Below, piece by piece: positions 1 through 12,271 of a stretch of 64,000 nt of DNA. The position numbers and the translations under genes were made by a program. The notes under the pieces are model-generated. The model searched no databases. It saw nothing but the letters and a program-made list of their open reading frames with translations, and was not told the origin of the DNA. The stretch comes from Brachionus manjavacas (Eukaryota > Rotifera > Eurotatoria > Ploima > Brachionidae), in the NCBI GenBank assembly GCA_019054805.1, contig JAHQIY010000001.1:5718501-5782500 (forward strand), in the 5' to 3' direction. Numbering within the stretch: position 1 is the first letter of the stretch; each line of letters opens with the position of its first letter.

Positions 1-3000
1 AAAAAGGATCTATGCAAACAAATTGACCTGCTGCAAAATCAGCTCGAACAACTAGAGAACAAGATACAGACTCAGAATTATCACATGACTCAGACAGAAC
101 AGGATTTGTACGAGCAGAAGTCGGCCTCGAGTCAAATGAGATATTTGGCGGAAGAGTCCGAGCGAGCGCTCGAGGAGCAGAGGCGCCAATTGGCCATCAA
201 GACCGATGAGCTCAATCAATATGAACAGATTAAGTTTAGGCTTGAGCAGAAAATTGTCGACTTGCAAGAGCTGAACAGGACCTTGAAGGATGAGATAAAT
301 TCTTTAAGAATGAATATTGGCTCATTGGACAAGGACAAGGACAAGCTGTTGGCCAGCATTGACGAAAAAACTGTTGAAAATGTCACTTTCAAGCAGGAAC
401 TAGCGTCCAAGCACAAACGCATTGATGAGTTAAACTCACAATTGACTCAGTTGGATGCTGCGCTTGACCGCGCCAATGATGAACTAAAGTCGAACAAAAA
501 AGAAATTAACTCTCTCAGAATTCAGGTAAAGATGGTTTAAAAAATTGCTGAAATATTATCACACATTTTTTAATTCTCTTAATTTCGAAAAAATTTTATC
601 AATTTATTTTTTAAGTATCGTTTAAGAATGTATTTTCTGATTCTTTTGTGTCTCTTTATCTCATTTTTTATAAAAAATAATTTAATTAAAATACTTTAAA
701 AAAAAAGGAAATAATTGTTATAAGTGTTACAACAATAAGTTTAAATATTTGTTTAGAATAAATTTTCATTTAAAATGGTTGAGAAAAATAGAGGTGAGTA
801 ATCAAAATCAAAAATCAAAAAAAAAGGGCTCTGCTGCTATATGGTCTTCTTGTACTTTTCTGAAAAACAAAGTGGAAAAAAAAGAAACATTTTTTAATAA
901 TAAAAAAATATTTTTTTAGTCCCACTAACAAGTTAAAATCGGCAAATTGAAGTTTCAAATCAAATTTTAAGATCAAAACGATCATTTAAAATTTTAATTA
1001 ATCTAAGGATTTTGATATTATTTAAGAAATAAATACTAAACATTACTAGACATGTTATGTCTAATAATGGTTCATTATCAAATTAACATCAAAATAAATG
1101 ATCTCTAATTTATTTAACAGAAACAATGAACAATTTAAATAATTCAGGTTAAGTTAATTCAAAAATTCAAATTTTACGACTTTTATATCCACTCATTCAA
1201 CCTTAAATAATGTTATTTTTCCACTTAAATAAATTATAATTTTTAAAACAGTAAATTTTTTTGTCGTTAAAAGCAATTTTTCATTAAAATCAATTAAAAT
1301 ATTTATACTTATTAAAGTTCGATCAAAAGGGACATTTTAAAATTTTAAAAATGAAAATAAACTTGACATGACATGACATGTCAAGTAATTGCTTTGGAAA
1401 AAATTTATTTCTTTTCTATTATTAAAAAAATTATTTCAATTTATATTTCGATCTTTTGATCTTGATCTCAAACTTTAATTTGCCTAAAAATCAAATAGTT
1501 AGGTAATGCTGGAATCTAAACAACATGGGCCAGGAAAAACCGAATATTTTAGAGGTCAGTGTTTTAGAACGTTTCTTAAGAGAATTTGAAAATTTGAGGT
1601 TCGATATAAACTTAGGATTAAGATTTAAATTGAAAAAAAAACTGAACTTTTTTTTTTAATTTTTCAATAATTAATTTTAAAAATTTATTCGAATTTGAAA
1701 AAATTTCAAAAAAAATTTCAAAAATTGTTTGAATTATCAAATCGAAGATTGAGTTACAGTAGTGATTTGATAATAGGATCAATGGTAAATTTACGTAATT
1801 TTACGCAAAAATACGTTAATTTTAGGTAAAATTTGGGAAAAATTTTTAGTGATATATTGCTCATCAAATTTTTCAAAACAAAATCAAAACTGCACTTTAC
1901 AACTCAATTATTTTTGATACTGAAAATATAACTTTAAATTCTTAATTATTAGTTATTAAATCAATTTTTTTTTAATAATGTTTTTTGACTTGTATTCGAA
2001 GAGAATTTTATTACTAAGAGGAACTCAACAAAAAAAATTAAAAAAAAAACCAAGTTAAAAATTTAAAATATTTTGTAGGTAGACAGAGGCAACGAAGAAA
2101 CTTCTGATTTGGGGCGCCGATTCGAATCGGCTTGTAGAGAGAACAAACGTCTCCAAGATGATCTGATTACAGTGACCAGAGAAAATCAGGTTTTGCACTG
2201 TGAATTGGAGAAGTCAAATGCGGACAAAGAATGCTTGAGGGATCAACTACAAGAGTACATAAATGAAGTGGCCAAATTTGAAGATTTGCTTAAGCAGAAG
2301 GAAAGTGACAGATCTTGCCTGTTGGAACAGTACAGAGAGATCACAAATGAGATGAATGCGATGAAGGCAGCCCTGAGCTCGTTTGAAAACGAGACCAATA
2401 ATCTTAAAATGGAAGTTCAGATAAAACATGCGGACAACAAGCGTTTGAGAGAAAGACTGGATATCCTCGAAAGAGATTATCAGCAGCAATTAAGTGCCTG
2501 TCAAGAATATGAAGTGAAATTGTCGAGCGCTAACCGCAACTTGCAGCGGTGTGAGGAGCAGTTGAAAAAGGCTCAGGCCGAAACCAAGGACTTGATGCAA
2601 GACTTGATGCACTCTAGAGATTTGAACTCGCACTTGGAGCAAGCCAAGGAAGAGTTGAGTCGACAGCTGACCACCAAAGAGCTTGATTACGACCAATTGC
2701 AGAACCAGCTGGCCGATAAGCGAGCAGAGAACGATTTGCTCAAGTCACAGGTAAATAGTGAAAGAACTATGGTCAGAAATTTGGAGGAATTAATTGCTAA
2801 CAACAGAGAGAAAGATTTTCAAATGCAGTTGTCAACTCAGGAAAGAGATTCGGAGCTAAAGTTGCTCAAGGATAGAATTGCGTTGAGCGAACAAAAAGTT
2901 CAAGGTCAGAACAAGGAAATAAACTCGCTGAGAAGCAAGATTGTCGAGTATGAGACCGATAATGAAAGATTAAAAAGACAGTTGACTAATGAAAGGTTTG

Positions 3001-3386
3001 AGAGAGAGAGGGCAGCTCAAGAGTTGAGAAAACTTGGCGATTCGGCCGATTTAAATTCGTCAAGTAGGTACGGATCGCCTATTCGGCTACCTTTGCCGCC
3101 ACCGCCTCAACCATGCGTCACCTCGTCTTTGGAGTTCGGATTGCCCTTGCCCTTGCCTTTGCCTACACCACAACAGTCCGCCAACACGGCCATGGCTGCT
3201 GCGGCAGCTGCAGTCGCCGCCTCCAATGCTGCCAGTGCCTACCGCTCCTTGTCGCCCATTCGATCCAGATCACCTGCTAAGGACTTCTCGGCAAATCACT
3301 TTCACACATCTTCTTCTTTGTCGGCCTCAAATCTAAGGTACTCTTCGGTCGAGAGGAGAAATTTGTCGCCTAACAAAATTAATTAA
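1..3386 (+). CDS. CEP135: CEP135/TSGA10-like centriolar coiled-coil protein (3' two exons, 5' partial)
   Basis: Two exons are visible: 1-525 (open in frame from the window edge) and 2079-3386, joined by an intron with GTAAAG donor at 526 and TTTTGTAG acceptor at 2078. Both junctions are phase 0. The product is almost entirely heptad-rich coiled coil. The conserved C-terminal block includes NSERTMVRNLEELIANNREK and TNERFERERAAQELRKLG, the signature shared by vertebrate CEP135 and TSGA10 and insect Bld10. CEP135 family proteins sit in the centriole cartwheel and pinhead and link SAS-6 to microtubules. After the coil comes a Pro-rich run (about 3080-3170), an alanine tract (about 3190-3240) and a basic serine tail with SPIRSRSPAK, like the Ser-Pro tails of this family. 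The N-terminal half lies outside the window. CEP135 and TSGA10 cannot be told apart from the C-terminus alone; invertebrates usually have one such gene. The family call is firm, the exact orthologue less so. Confidence 0.88.
526..2078 (+). other. intron of the CEP135/TSGA10-like gene
   Basis: This 1.55 kb AT-rich intron lies between two phase-0 splice sites and contains no ORF of note. It has A and T homopolymer runs and a short palindrome at about 1362-1385 (CTTGACATG arms around ACATGA). A stretch of TTACGTAAT-like words at about 1790-1835 resembles words in MITEs elsewhere in the window. Confidence 0.7.
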
Positions 3387-3390
3387 TAAA
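3385..3390 (+). terminator. polyadenylation signal AATAAA
   Basis: AATAAA begins inside the stop codon region of the CEP135-like gene (aattAATAAA). The same tight stop/AATAAA arrangement occurs at the small coiled-coil gene near 48724, which suggests very short 3' UTRs. No experimental support. Confidence 0.5.
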
Positions 3391-3999
3391 TTTTGCCTGC
3401 ACTAAATAGATTTAAATATCTATATGTTTCTTTTTAGTTTTAATAATTTTTAAACAAGAAAAAAGAATATTTTGAAAATTTGATTTAAATTTATGGAAAC
3501 GAATTTTTTAGCTTTAAGATGCCATATACAAAAAATACGTTTTTAAATTTATTTGTTTTAATTTTTACAAAATTTAAATTTTTGAATAAAATTTTTATAC
3601 AACTTTACATTCATAATTTTATTATTAATTCATTCATAAAACTAAAGTTTGAAAAGACATTTTAGATTTAAAAGAATTCATCAAAAAAAATGAGATGCAA
3701 AATTGTCTAGGGCTAACTCCATTATGATGTCATCACTGAATGCTTTAACTAGACCCTGTTTTAGTAGATTCTCATCTTTTTCAAATCATCTTTTAATGTA
3801 AGATAAGTATCTGACTTTGTTTTTATCGTCGACATTATATCCAATACCTTTGAGTCAGTTTAAATTGCAGTTTTCCACTCTTTCACCAATGCTTCTAAAA
3901 ATCGAGTTAGATTATTATTACATGATTGTAAACAATGCCTAGATGGTTAGAAATTTAGAACAGTTGTGATTGCCATCCAAATTTTTATTTTTGATATAT
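3391..3999. other. intergenic, no gene seen
   Basis: AT-rich DNA between the end of the CEP135-like gene and the start of the LINE. A slightly less AT-rich stretch at about 3700-3900 carries no open frame that I recognise; it may belong to the LINE 5' region. Confidence 0.4.
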
Positions 4000-4169
4000 T
4001 TATAGTAAAGTTAAAAAAAAACGAAACGAAACGATGAAACGATGATGAAAAACATACACGCTGAAATTTTAAAAATTGCAAAAAAACTAAGCCAAAAAAT
4101 AAATAATATTTTACTAAATTACAAATACATTTACTCAACCCATCTCATACACAAGATGATGCAACATAA

Positions 4170-5872
4170 ATTAGAATAAGCAACAACATCTCTTTCACTG
4201 TTTTAAATAGAAATTTAAACACAACCCTCAACGGAATAACTTCAAATATCTTAAACGAAATATCCACAATCATCAGAACTGGTAGCGGTTTTATGCAACA
4301 AATAGCATCTGAGTTAAACGCAAAAAGGAAAGCAAACCCAAACGAAAATAACCAGGAGTTACAATCAAATAGCAAAAAACACAAAGACGAACTAAACCAA
4401 ACAGATAGTCGAACCAGAAAACCTAAACTAAAAAAACAAAAACAGTAGATAGTAAACCGACAGTTGGAAGACCCAGAAAAGTACTAAATAAAGAGGCAAA
4501 AAGTGAGACTTAGATTTTGAAAAGAGAATCACTCGTGAGAGAATTGACCGATATAAACCAAGATCAAATCACTAGTACACCAATTGCAAAAATCAAAGTA
4601 GCCGAATACCAAGACTGATAAACATGGACGCTGTCAATAACGAAGTAGAGACACAACAAATGAATTATCAAGATGGAGAAGAAATCGACCCAACTTATGC
4701 AGGTGAAGCAAATACAGTAAATCGATCAATACAAGATAATCGCGATAGAAGCCTTCGTACGAACCATGACCTCGAGTTGAAGTATAGAAGGAATAAATAT
4801 GGCGTTAATATTTATGGAAATGGGATAAAACAATTCACTTTGAATGTACACGATAGAATACGTGAACCAAACCGTTGCATAGGCATTAAAAATCCAATTC
4901 TAATTCAGCCAAATAGAGATGAGGAGAATGATGATATATGGCTTAAAGTGGAGGTAAGCAATTATGAAGATTTTCTCAAATTGATTGGAGAATAGCCGGT
5001 TAACTAATTTGTAGTGGAGGCGGTATTGGTTTTATTTTGACTCCAAAATAAAACCAATACCGCCTCCTCTAATGGTTAACATACTGCAAGTGGATAAACA
5101 AATACCAATTGACCCTAACTCAAGAAATATGAAAGAGCTCAAAAAACGTTATGGATTAGTGGATTTTGAGAGAGTATTTGCAGGAACGGATAAACCAACT
5201 AATAAGCTTAGAGCCAAAGTTATAAGTATTTCTGAGTATATAAACATTATCACAAATGGTGTATAACTCAACGAAATATCAAAAAAGCATCAAGTTAGTG
5301 CAAACATCTTGCACGCAAAAACTTTTGCCTCATGTGGGAGCCTCCAACATAAAGAAAAAGAATGCACCAACACAAAAAGATGCTTGAGATGTGGATCTAT
5401 TTCACATGACGTGGAACATTGTTCAATGGAAAAGCCTGTCTGTTTAAACTATGAGGCTTTGCATCAGACAAACAGTAATCTTTGCGATAAAAAAGTAGAA
5501 AAAACTTATCAAATGAATAGTTATGCACTTGACATTCTAACAGGTGAACGCATAATACCAGACAAACGTTCGATTTTAAAACCTGATTACACAGACACAA
5601 GGTTCTTCACCGCCCAAAATGGAAACAGTAATTTAGAGATACTTGTACAAAGCGCCGTAAAAGAAAAAATTTACAGTCTGGAAAAAAGAATTGCTATGGT
5701 TGAAACAACTGTGTCAAAACATCAAATCGAAATCGATAGTTTAAAAGAAAACTTACAGAAAATACATAAAGACATCACGATCAACCATGCATCAAGCCAA
5801 TCGTGCTTCAAAACACTTCAAGATCTCTTATTAGATCTTAAAAACAAAAACAACAACAACAGCAATAGTTAA
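4170..5872 (+). pseudogene. LINE ORF1 (gag-like, CCHC zinc knuckles), broken
   Basis: Open frame fragments chain from about 4170 through 5872. The first third is basic with KRKANPNENNQ and an AT-hook-like VGRPRKVLNKEAK around 4465-4500. Next is the stretch starting MDAVNNEVETQQ (4624-4995). An inverted repeat then interrupts it, followed by 5072-5266. The last part (5309-5872) contains two knuckles, CASCGSLQHKEKEC and CLRCGSISHDVEHC (CX2CX4HX4C), and ends in a coiled coil and an Asn-rich tail. ORF1 proteins of this type bind element RNA. In-frame stops lie at about 4447-4615, 4993 and 5264, so the copy is dead. Confidence 0.75.
5016..5067. repeat. perfect 24-bp inverted repeat with 4-nt loop inside LINE ORF1
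   Basis: Arms 5016-5039 and 5044-5067 are exact reverse complements (GGAGGCGGTATTGGTTTTAT followed by TTTG on the left arm), separated by ACTC. A second, weaker pairing is formed by GTTAAC copies at about 4999-5004 and 5075-5080. It sits just after the stop that ends the 4624-4995 frame and just before the ORF1 frame resumes at about 5072, so it looks like a later foldback insertion or a palindromic duplication. Confidence 0.9.
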
Positions 5873-5899
5873 CAACCAAGTGCATCATGCTCAAATAAA

Positions 5900-8899
5900 A
5901 GTTTAAGTTTGAAGATAGCAACGTTGAATGTAGGTGGAATCGAGACAAACCAACACTATATAAATAAACTTTTACTAGAGCATGTAATCTTTGTCTTCAA
6001 GAAACGTGGCTTGAAGACCTCTCAAAACAAAATAACTTAATCTACGTAAATGACAAAATCATTCTTGCAAACAAAGCACGGAGAATCTCAACTAAAGGGC
6101 GCTCGTCAGGAGGATTAGCGTTCGTGATTGATAAAAGATTAAAATATACCACAAAATTCTATGATGAAAGAATCGGCATACTCACTGTGGATCATATAAT
6201 TATCATTAATGTGCATCTGCACCACTTTGATAATACAGATCAAGGGAAACACAATTTTGACTGCCAAATTGCACTTATTCAATCAATAGTAGAGGATCAA
6301 ATTCTTAAAAAGAGATCAGTTCTGTTGGTCGGAGATATGAATACGGATCCCATAAAAGAAAACCACAATACTTAAAAATTAAAAAAAATTTTTACAAAAA
6401 TACAATGGTAATGAGGGACTTAAAAGAAGAACAACAATTCGATTATACATATAAACGTAAAGATAACCAAAATAATACGTCAATAAACAGTTGGATAGAC
6501 CATGTTATATGTATGGATGAAGAACTCAACAAAATCAAGCATACAAGAATTATGATTGACCAAAGTAATCTTAGTGACCACAACTGTATTAAATTCGATT
6601 ATGAATATGAAATCACCTCAGTTGAGATAATATTACGGAAAGAACCAGTCAAAAATGTAACGTTAAATTGGACAAACCAACAAGTTAAACTTAAATTCTA
6701 CAACCGCGTCCAGTGTGAGTTAGAAAATATTCATGAGCGCCTGAGAAGCACAGACATCATTAAATCTAAAGACGAGCTAAAAGTAGAACTTTCAGCCATA
6801 GTTAACCAACTGTCAAACACATTCATAAACGCCGCTTCAATGGTGAAAAATGAGCTCAATAAACTTAAAGGAAAAAACGTAAGATAGGAGGAATGAAATT
6901 CAAGAGATGGTGGGACAAGACACTACAACAGTTGCACAATGAAGTAATTGAATGTTATAAAGAGTATCGAAACTCCAACTTTGACCAACTAAAAAAACGG
7001 ACTAACACCGACAAGAAGCGAATATTTCGCCTGCAAAAAAGATACAACATTCAACTTCTAAGAAATAAGAACTGAAGAAGATCAATGAACTGTTTAAATT
7101 GGACAAGCAACAATTCTGGAAGAAAATAAAGGCAGCCCAACGCAACAATTCAAGAATCTAGCTCAATCTTCAAACAATCAAAGAGCACTACACTAAACTT
7201 TTTAACGAAAAGAACGATACTGTGCATGATGTTGAAAGTGATTCAGGGTTAGATGAATTTAACAGAAAGTACCAACTCCATGAGTTCTACTATAAGCTCG
7301 AAACTAATGGCATAAGTAACATAATCGGCTCACTTCCAAGCGGTAAAAGTATCGGTTTACATGGTGTGAGTAATGAGATGATTAAGTGCGCAGCGTCACC
7401 GACACTGGTAAATATCCTCAAAATCTTTTTGAAAAAATAATCAACAGTCAAATGTTCCCATACGTGTTCAACATCTCAATAATAAAGCCATTGATTAAAG
7501 ACGTAAAAAAACCAGTAGATAATACTGGTAACTTGCGACCAGTTGCGGTTTCAGATAGCTTCGCGAATTTATTTGAGTCGGTTTTACTGAAAGAAGTAAA
7601 AAAGTTTCACAATAATAATAAACTTCAGTTTGGCTTCAAAGCAAATTCATCCTGTAGCCATGCCATTTTTACCCTAAAACAAGCTATTAAAGCATCACTA
7701 CACAATGGGAAATGGGTATTTGTCACTGCCATTGACGCATCCAAAGCCTTTGACAAAGTGGACAGAGAAATTTTATGGCAAAAACTAGTCAAATCAGGTA
7801 TACATCCAGCCACTGTAAAAAGCATAATTAATTACTACTTTTATGTTAGTGACAAATGATAATGAATACTCTGCACCATTTAGAAAATCTGTTGGAGTTA
7901 GGCAAGGTGGCGTTTTGTCTCCAAAACTATTTTCGATCTATATCGAAGACGTAACAATAAAAGTCGAAAATCGATGTTGGAGTGAAAGTTGGTGACTTGA
8001 AAATCAGCATATTGCTCTATGCTGACGATATAGTTGTTACTAGCAACACCAAAAATGGTTGCCAAAAATGCAAAATGGAATAACTAAACGCAATTTGTGA
8101 ATATGGTAAAACCACTGGAATAAAATATAATCCAGAAAAAACGCTTTATGTGGCCTTTAATAACCGTATTAGTAAGGAAGCAAAAGATAGAATAATAGAC
8201 AAGTCTGATAATCCATTGGTCCTAGATGAGAAGAAAATTAAGAGAGTCGACACAATGCGGTATCTTGGGTTTGAAATATTAGATGAGCTCAATAATATTA
8301 AACATTGGAACAAGAGGAAGAGCCATAAATGCAGTGTCAAATCTGAAGACTCTGGGTATAGTAACAAATCAAATGCATCCAAATATGAAGTCACATCTTT
8401 ACAAGACCTATGTGAGGCCAGCTTTGACTTATGGGTGTGAGAATATGAACATAAATGCGAGCACACTGAATGACATAAAAAGAACAGAGGGCAACAAAAT
8501 CAAAGGACAACTAACTTTACCAAGGAGGTGTCGTGCAACAAGCTTATTCTTGTCATTGAATATCATGCCTACGGATTACATTATTAAAAACATTAAGGTT
8601 GGCTTTTTCAATCGATTAATTAAAAATGAACTTACAAAGAAGATGATTATTGAGCTAGCATAACAACCGATTCCGAATGACTTCATTAGCGAAATCCTGG
8701 AAATTACCAGTGAATTGGAAAAGAAAACATATCACTACAGGACAAATGCAAACTTGTTAAGCTGAATAACATATCTGAGTACCGTGTAAATCAAAAAAAC
8801 GATGTCAAAGTCCAAAAGCTAAGAGATATAAATAAGACAGGGAGTAAAGATAACATATCCGGCTTAATTTTCCAGATTTGTAGATTTGATGTAGCTTAG
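5900..8899 (+). pseudogene. LINE ORF2: APE endonuclease and reverse transcriptase, broken
   Basis: The endonuclease begins near 5912 with LKIATLNVGG and, after a frameshift near 5980, the ETWLED motif. It continues with GRSSGGLAFVID (about 6100), VLLVGDMNTDP (about 6320) and ends with NLSDHNC (about 6567), the terminal SDH of APE nucleases. The reverse transcriptase follows: GNLRPVAVSDSF (about 7530), QFGFKANSSCSHA (about 7626), AIDASKAFDKVDREILW (7730-7775), GVRQGGVLSPKLFSIYIED (7895-7948) and LLYADDIVV (8013-8035). MRYLGFEI (8260) and a C-terminal domain run to a stop at 8897-8899. At least six stops or frameshifts separate these blocks. No RNase H domain is seen. Confidence 0.85.
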
Positions 8900-9339
8900 T
8901 TTTCATATCCGACAGTCTCTTATCAATCAAAAGTCTAACAACTTATTTTTAATATATCATTGAATAATTATAAATAGAAACTTTGGCACTTTTTTTACTT
9001 TTTTTTGGAACCTTTTATACTCAATTTTGTAATTTTTATATTTTTTTATACTAAACACAGTGTCCCTTATTTTACGGGTCACTGAGCAAGTGGTCGGCGA
9101 TCGGCCTAAGCTTAGAATTAATAATAAGTAGAGTTAAAAGATTTTTTTATCTAATCTAAGTTAATAGTTAACATTTTTTGTTTATACATTATTTAAAGGC
9201 TTTATTTAAAGACCTATAATGACTGAAAAGTTGAATCCTAAAATGTAAGCACTCTTACTTAAATTTTTTCTAACATATTTAAGAAATTAAAATACAAAAA
9301 TATCAAGCATTTAAAAAATGATGAATATTTAGATTTCAA

Positions 9340-10580
9340 AAAGAGGAAAAAGATTTTTTTATATAACTTAAAATATGGTTTAATTTTTTGTGTTTTAATT
9401 AGAAAATTTATCCAATGTTGAATTAACATTGAAAAAGTACGATGTTTCAAACATTTTTTTCAGTTTCAAAAAAAAATAATTTTAAGTTAATATTGCAAAA
9501 ATTTTCATATTTAAAATTATACTCTTTGGTGAAATAGAATGAGTTTAGTTTTTGTTTGGAAATTTGAAAAAAAATGTTGAAAATTCTTTTTTAACTTTAA
9601 AAAAATTCATTTATTTTATTTTTTACTGAGCAAATGCTCCTTCAGAATAAAAACATATGAAATGTATAAAACTAAAAATAAAGTTAAATATTAAAAAAAT
9701 TAAAAAAAAAAAGAATAAAAAGAAAAATAATTCATTCAGATTAAAGCTTGTATTCAGGCGTTGAAAAACTGGGTCTAGTCGGTTAGGTGAACCAAAGGTC
9801 TCTCATTATCCGAAAAATTCCTAGATGATAATATGAAGGAGCTTTAGAAATAGCTTAGCATTTGCTCTGATCTGGTTGACATAGTACTCTTCCATCAATC
9901 CCAAATACCCAAATGGGCTATCTACTTAAAACTTTGCCTTTCAGCATAAAATACAAAAAAAACAAAGAAAATTAAAATTAATTTTTCACCCTTTAAGTGT
10001 TTGCCTTTGGGGGACATAGATTCATTTATTTCGCAAAATTTAGCTACTCCGCCAAACTTTAAATTTTCCATGTAATTATTTTTTCTGTATAGATGAAAAA
10101 ATTTCAAATTAGGTGAACAATTTTTAGATTAGGTCAACTAATAGTTCATAAAATTTGAGAACAAGAATTGTTTCAGTTACAGGTGAACCATGGTTTACCT
10201 AACCGACTAAGACCAGAAAAACTTTGTTTTTTCCTAATAAAATTTTGATTCTAGTGATAATTTACTTTCGTTTGGTGCATTTTAACAAATACTTTATTTA
10301 CCAAAAATGGAAAACAAAGCGTAGATAGTTTTTTTAGCTTCAAATATTATCTTTAAGGATCATCATATCACAAACACAAAGTCAAAATTTATAAAAAAAA
10401 AAACAAGTTTTTCATATTTGTAATACTTAAAATTTAAATTAATTTTTTTGAAACTGAAAAAAATATTTAAAACGTCGCACTTTTTCAATTTTATTTTAAC
10501 ATTGGATACATTTTGTAATTCAAACACAAAAAATTAAACCAAATTCTTAGAGAAATTTATTTTCTCTCTTTTTACTTCAG
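9340..10580. mobile_element. inverted-repeat (foldback or TIR) element, copy 1
   Basis: An outer arm at about 9371-9520 is the imperfect reverse complement of about 10411-10551; shared words include GAAACTGAAAAAAAT and ACACAAAAAATTAAACCA. Nested inside, GAAAAACTGGGTCTAGTCGG (about 9763) pairs with about 10165-10215, where the opposite strand reads CTTAGTCGGTTAGG. Related DNA at about 44500-45130 shares the inner and right-hand parts in the same order. No long ORF, so it is non-autonomous. Class not identified. Confidence 0.6.
9610..9665 (-). repeat. LINE 3'-end box
   Basis: On the minus strand this reads TCTGAAGGAGCATTTGCTCA followed by a TAAA-rich tail. This is the same terminal box found at the 3' ends of the jockey-like LINE copies at 11255, 19840 and 60890. 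It is a short remnant only. Confidence 0.45.
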
Positions 10581-11254
10581 AACAACGAAACTACATAAAA
10601 TTAAGGGAAATACAACCGAGCAAAATGTACATTAAAAATTATTCAATTTCATCCGTTTTCTACTATTCACTTCATAACTCCGAAAATTCATAAAAAATGG
10701 GGTAATAAAAACAAAGCCACATATTGTAAATATTGTATATTGTAAATAAAATTTCATCTGATTTATGAGACATTTCAGAAGGTGCAAATGGTACGAGCTG
10801 ATTTGAAATGGTCATCAATTAATGGACTAACAAAAAAAATTAAATTTTACTGACAAAAAAAACAACATTTGATGACAAATAAATTAATTTACTGATAAAA
10901 TAATGATTTGAGTGAAAAAAATACTTTTTTGACTAATTAATTATTTTTACAGCAAATTAATGATTTTGAGTTGACAATAAAAATCAAAATCTTGAACTAT
11001 AGCACCAAAATAGGAAGGAAGTTCCTGACGATTGTGACATACCGTTTTGTCCTAATCTCATCATCAAGCTAGAGTCAACTTTAACAATGTCACAATTTAA
11101 GTTCATTCCTTACAAACTTAGAGAATTACATTATTAAATAGCTTAATTACGGTTTTATTTTATATAATAAAATAAAATAAAATAAAATAAAAATAAAACC
11201 TATCTATAAAATAGGTTTTATTTTGTCAGTGCAAAATTATTAAATTATTATTTA
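10581..11254. repeat. AT-rich spacer with AAAAT microsatellite
   Basis: No gene. About 11150-11225 holds repeated AAAAT units bounded by GGTTTTATTTTAT and ATAAAACC, so the simple repeat sits in a palindromic context. The rest is A/T-rich without recognisable features. Confidence 0.5.
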
Positions 11255-11903
11255 TTTATTTGTTTTATCTGTGCCGAGCTAAAGCTCCTTCAGATTAGAA
11301 AATAAAAAAAAATAAAAAAAAAAATAAAATAAAAATAAAAATTAAGACAAAATAAAATAAAAATGTAAAGAAAAAATGTAAGAAAAATTAAAATAAGTTA
11401 AAATTTAATAAAAAGACAATTAAAAATTGATAAATTGTAAAAGGTGACATGTGAAAAGTATTTAAGTATTGAACAGTTCAGGAAAGAAAGAAGAAATAGT
11501 AAGATAGCAATTACACAATGGATTTGGGTATTCAACATACCTTGATTCAAAACCCGCTTTATATTTATCAACCAGCTTGACAACCAATTGAACAGAATGA
11601 CACAGTCCTCCCGCTACATATCTTTCGCTCAATTCAAAAAGTCGACTCGATACAGTTAAGAATTTAAGTTTAAAATACCCGAAGCACAGCTTTATATGCG
11701 AGTAACGAGACGTTAGATTATTAGTTACAGTAGCAGCAGTTCACACACACAATTCTTGACAAAATTGAAATAAAAAAAAATTAGTAAAAAAATTATTATT
11801 TATTTATTTCGTTTTTGTATAATTGAATAATTTAGTTGTTGCATAGTTGAAAATTATGAATAAAAAACTAATTGAATAAAAATAAATAAAGAATTAAAAA
11901 TAA

Positions 11904-12026
11904 TTATTGACTAAATTTTTTAATTGTCTCATTTATAATCAATCTCATTCTTTTCTCTTCTTCTAATCTTGGCGGTAAAGATTTTGATTTAGATATTTTT
12001 TGTAATCGTTCAAGTGTGAAAGGCAT
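11904..12026 (-). other. small 40-codon ORF, unknown
   Basis: An ATG-initiated ORF reading MPFTLERLQKISKSKS and then PPRLEEEKRMRLIINETIKK. It has balanced, protein-like composition unlike the surrounding AT-rich DNA. It lies between the two halves of the jockey-like LINE and next to a MITE. It could be a piece of the LINE, of another element, or chance. I do not recognise it. Confidence 0.25.
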
Positions 12027-12039
12027 TATTAAAAAAACG

Positions 12040-12271
12040 GTTATTTTGAAAAAATCGAAAAAAGCAAACGAAAATACACATAATTAAATTAACATTTATA
12101 CCTGAAAATATTTGATATAACATTAAAATAATTTTAAATTATTTATTTGTTAAAAAATGAGTTTGAATGAAAAAGCAAATACACCCGAGAATTAAATATT
12201 TACAGGTATAAATGTTAATTTAATTATGTGTATTTTCGTTTGCTTTTTTTCGATTTTTTTTTCAAAATAAC
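12040..12271. mobile_element. palindromic MITE with about 75-bp terminal inverted repeats
   Basis: Arm 12040-12114 (GTTATTTTGAAAAAATCG, then AAACGAAAATACACATAATT and AACATTTATACCTG) is almost the exact reverse complement of 12195-12271. The 80-bp centre has no ORF. It splits the jockey-like LINE remnant, so it probably inserted later. The high arm identity suggests it is relatively young. Confidence 0.75.

Larger units (their letters stand above)
4000..9100 (+). mobile_element. degenerate two-ORF APE-type LINE retrotransposon
   Basis: A nearly full-length but broken non-LTR retrotransposon. ORF1 (about 4170-5872) has gag-like CCHC knuckles. ORF2 (about 5900-8899) has an apurinic-type endonuclease followed by a reverse transcriptase with an ADD active site. 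After ORF2 comes a roughly 200-bp 3' UTR ending near GGTCGGCGATCGGCCTAAGC at about 9090. Both ORFs carry several stops and frameshifts, so this copy cannot be active. Endonuclease type and CCHC ORF1 place it in the jockey/CR1/I supergroup; I cannot assign the clade by eye. The 5' edge is uncertain (somewhere between 3990 and 4170), and no target-site duplication was identified. Confidence 0.85.

Noticed and set aside
1362-1385. CTTGACATG palindrome in the CEP135-like intron
   Set aside because: Short and explained by a small ACATG tandem repeat; no copies seen elsewhere.
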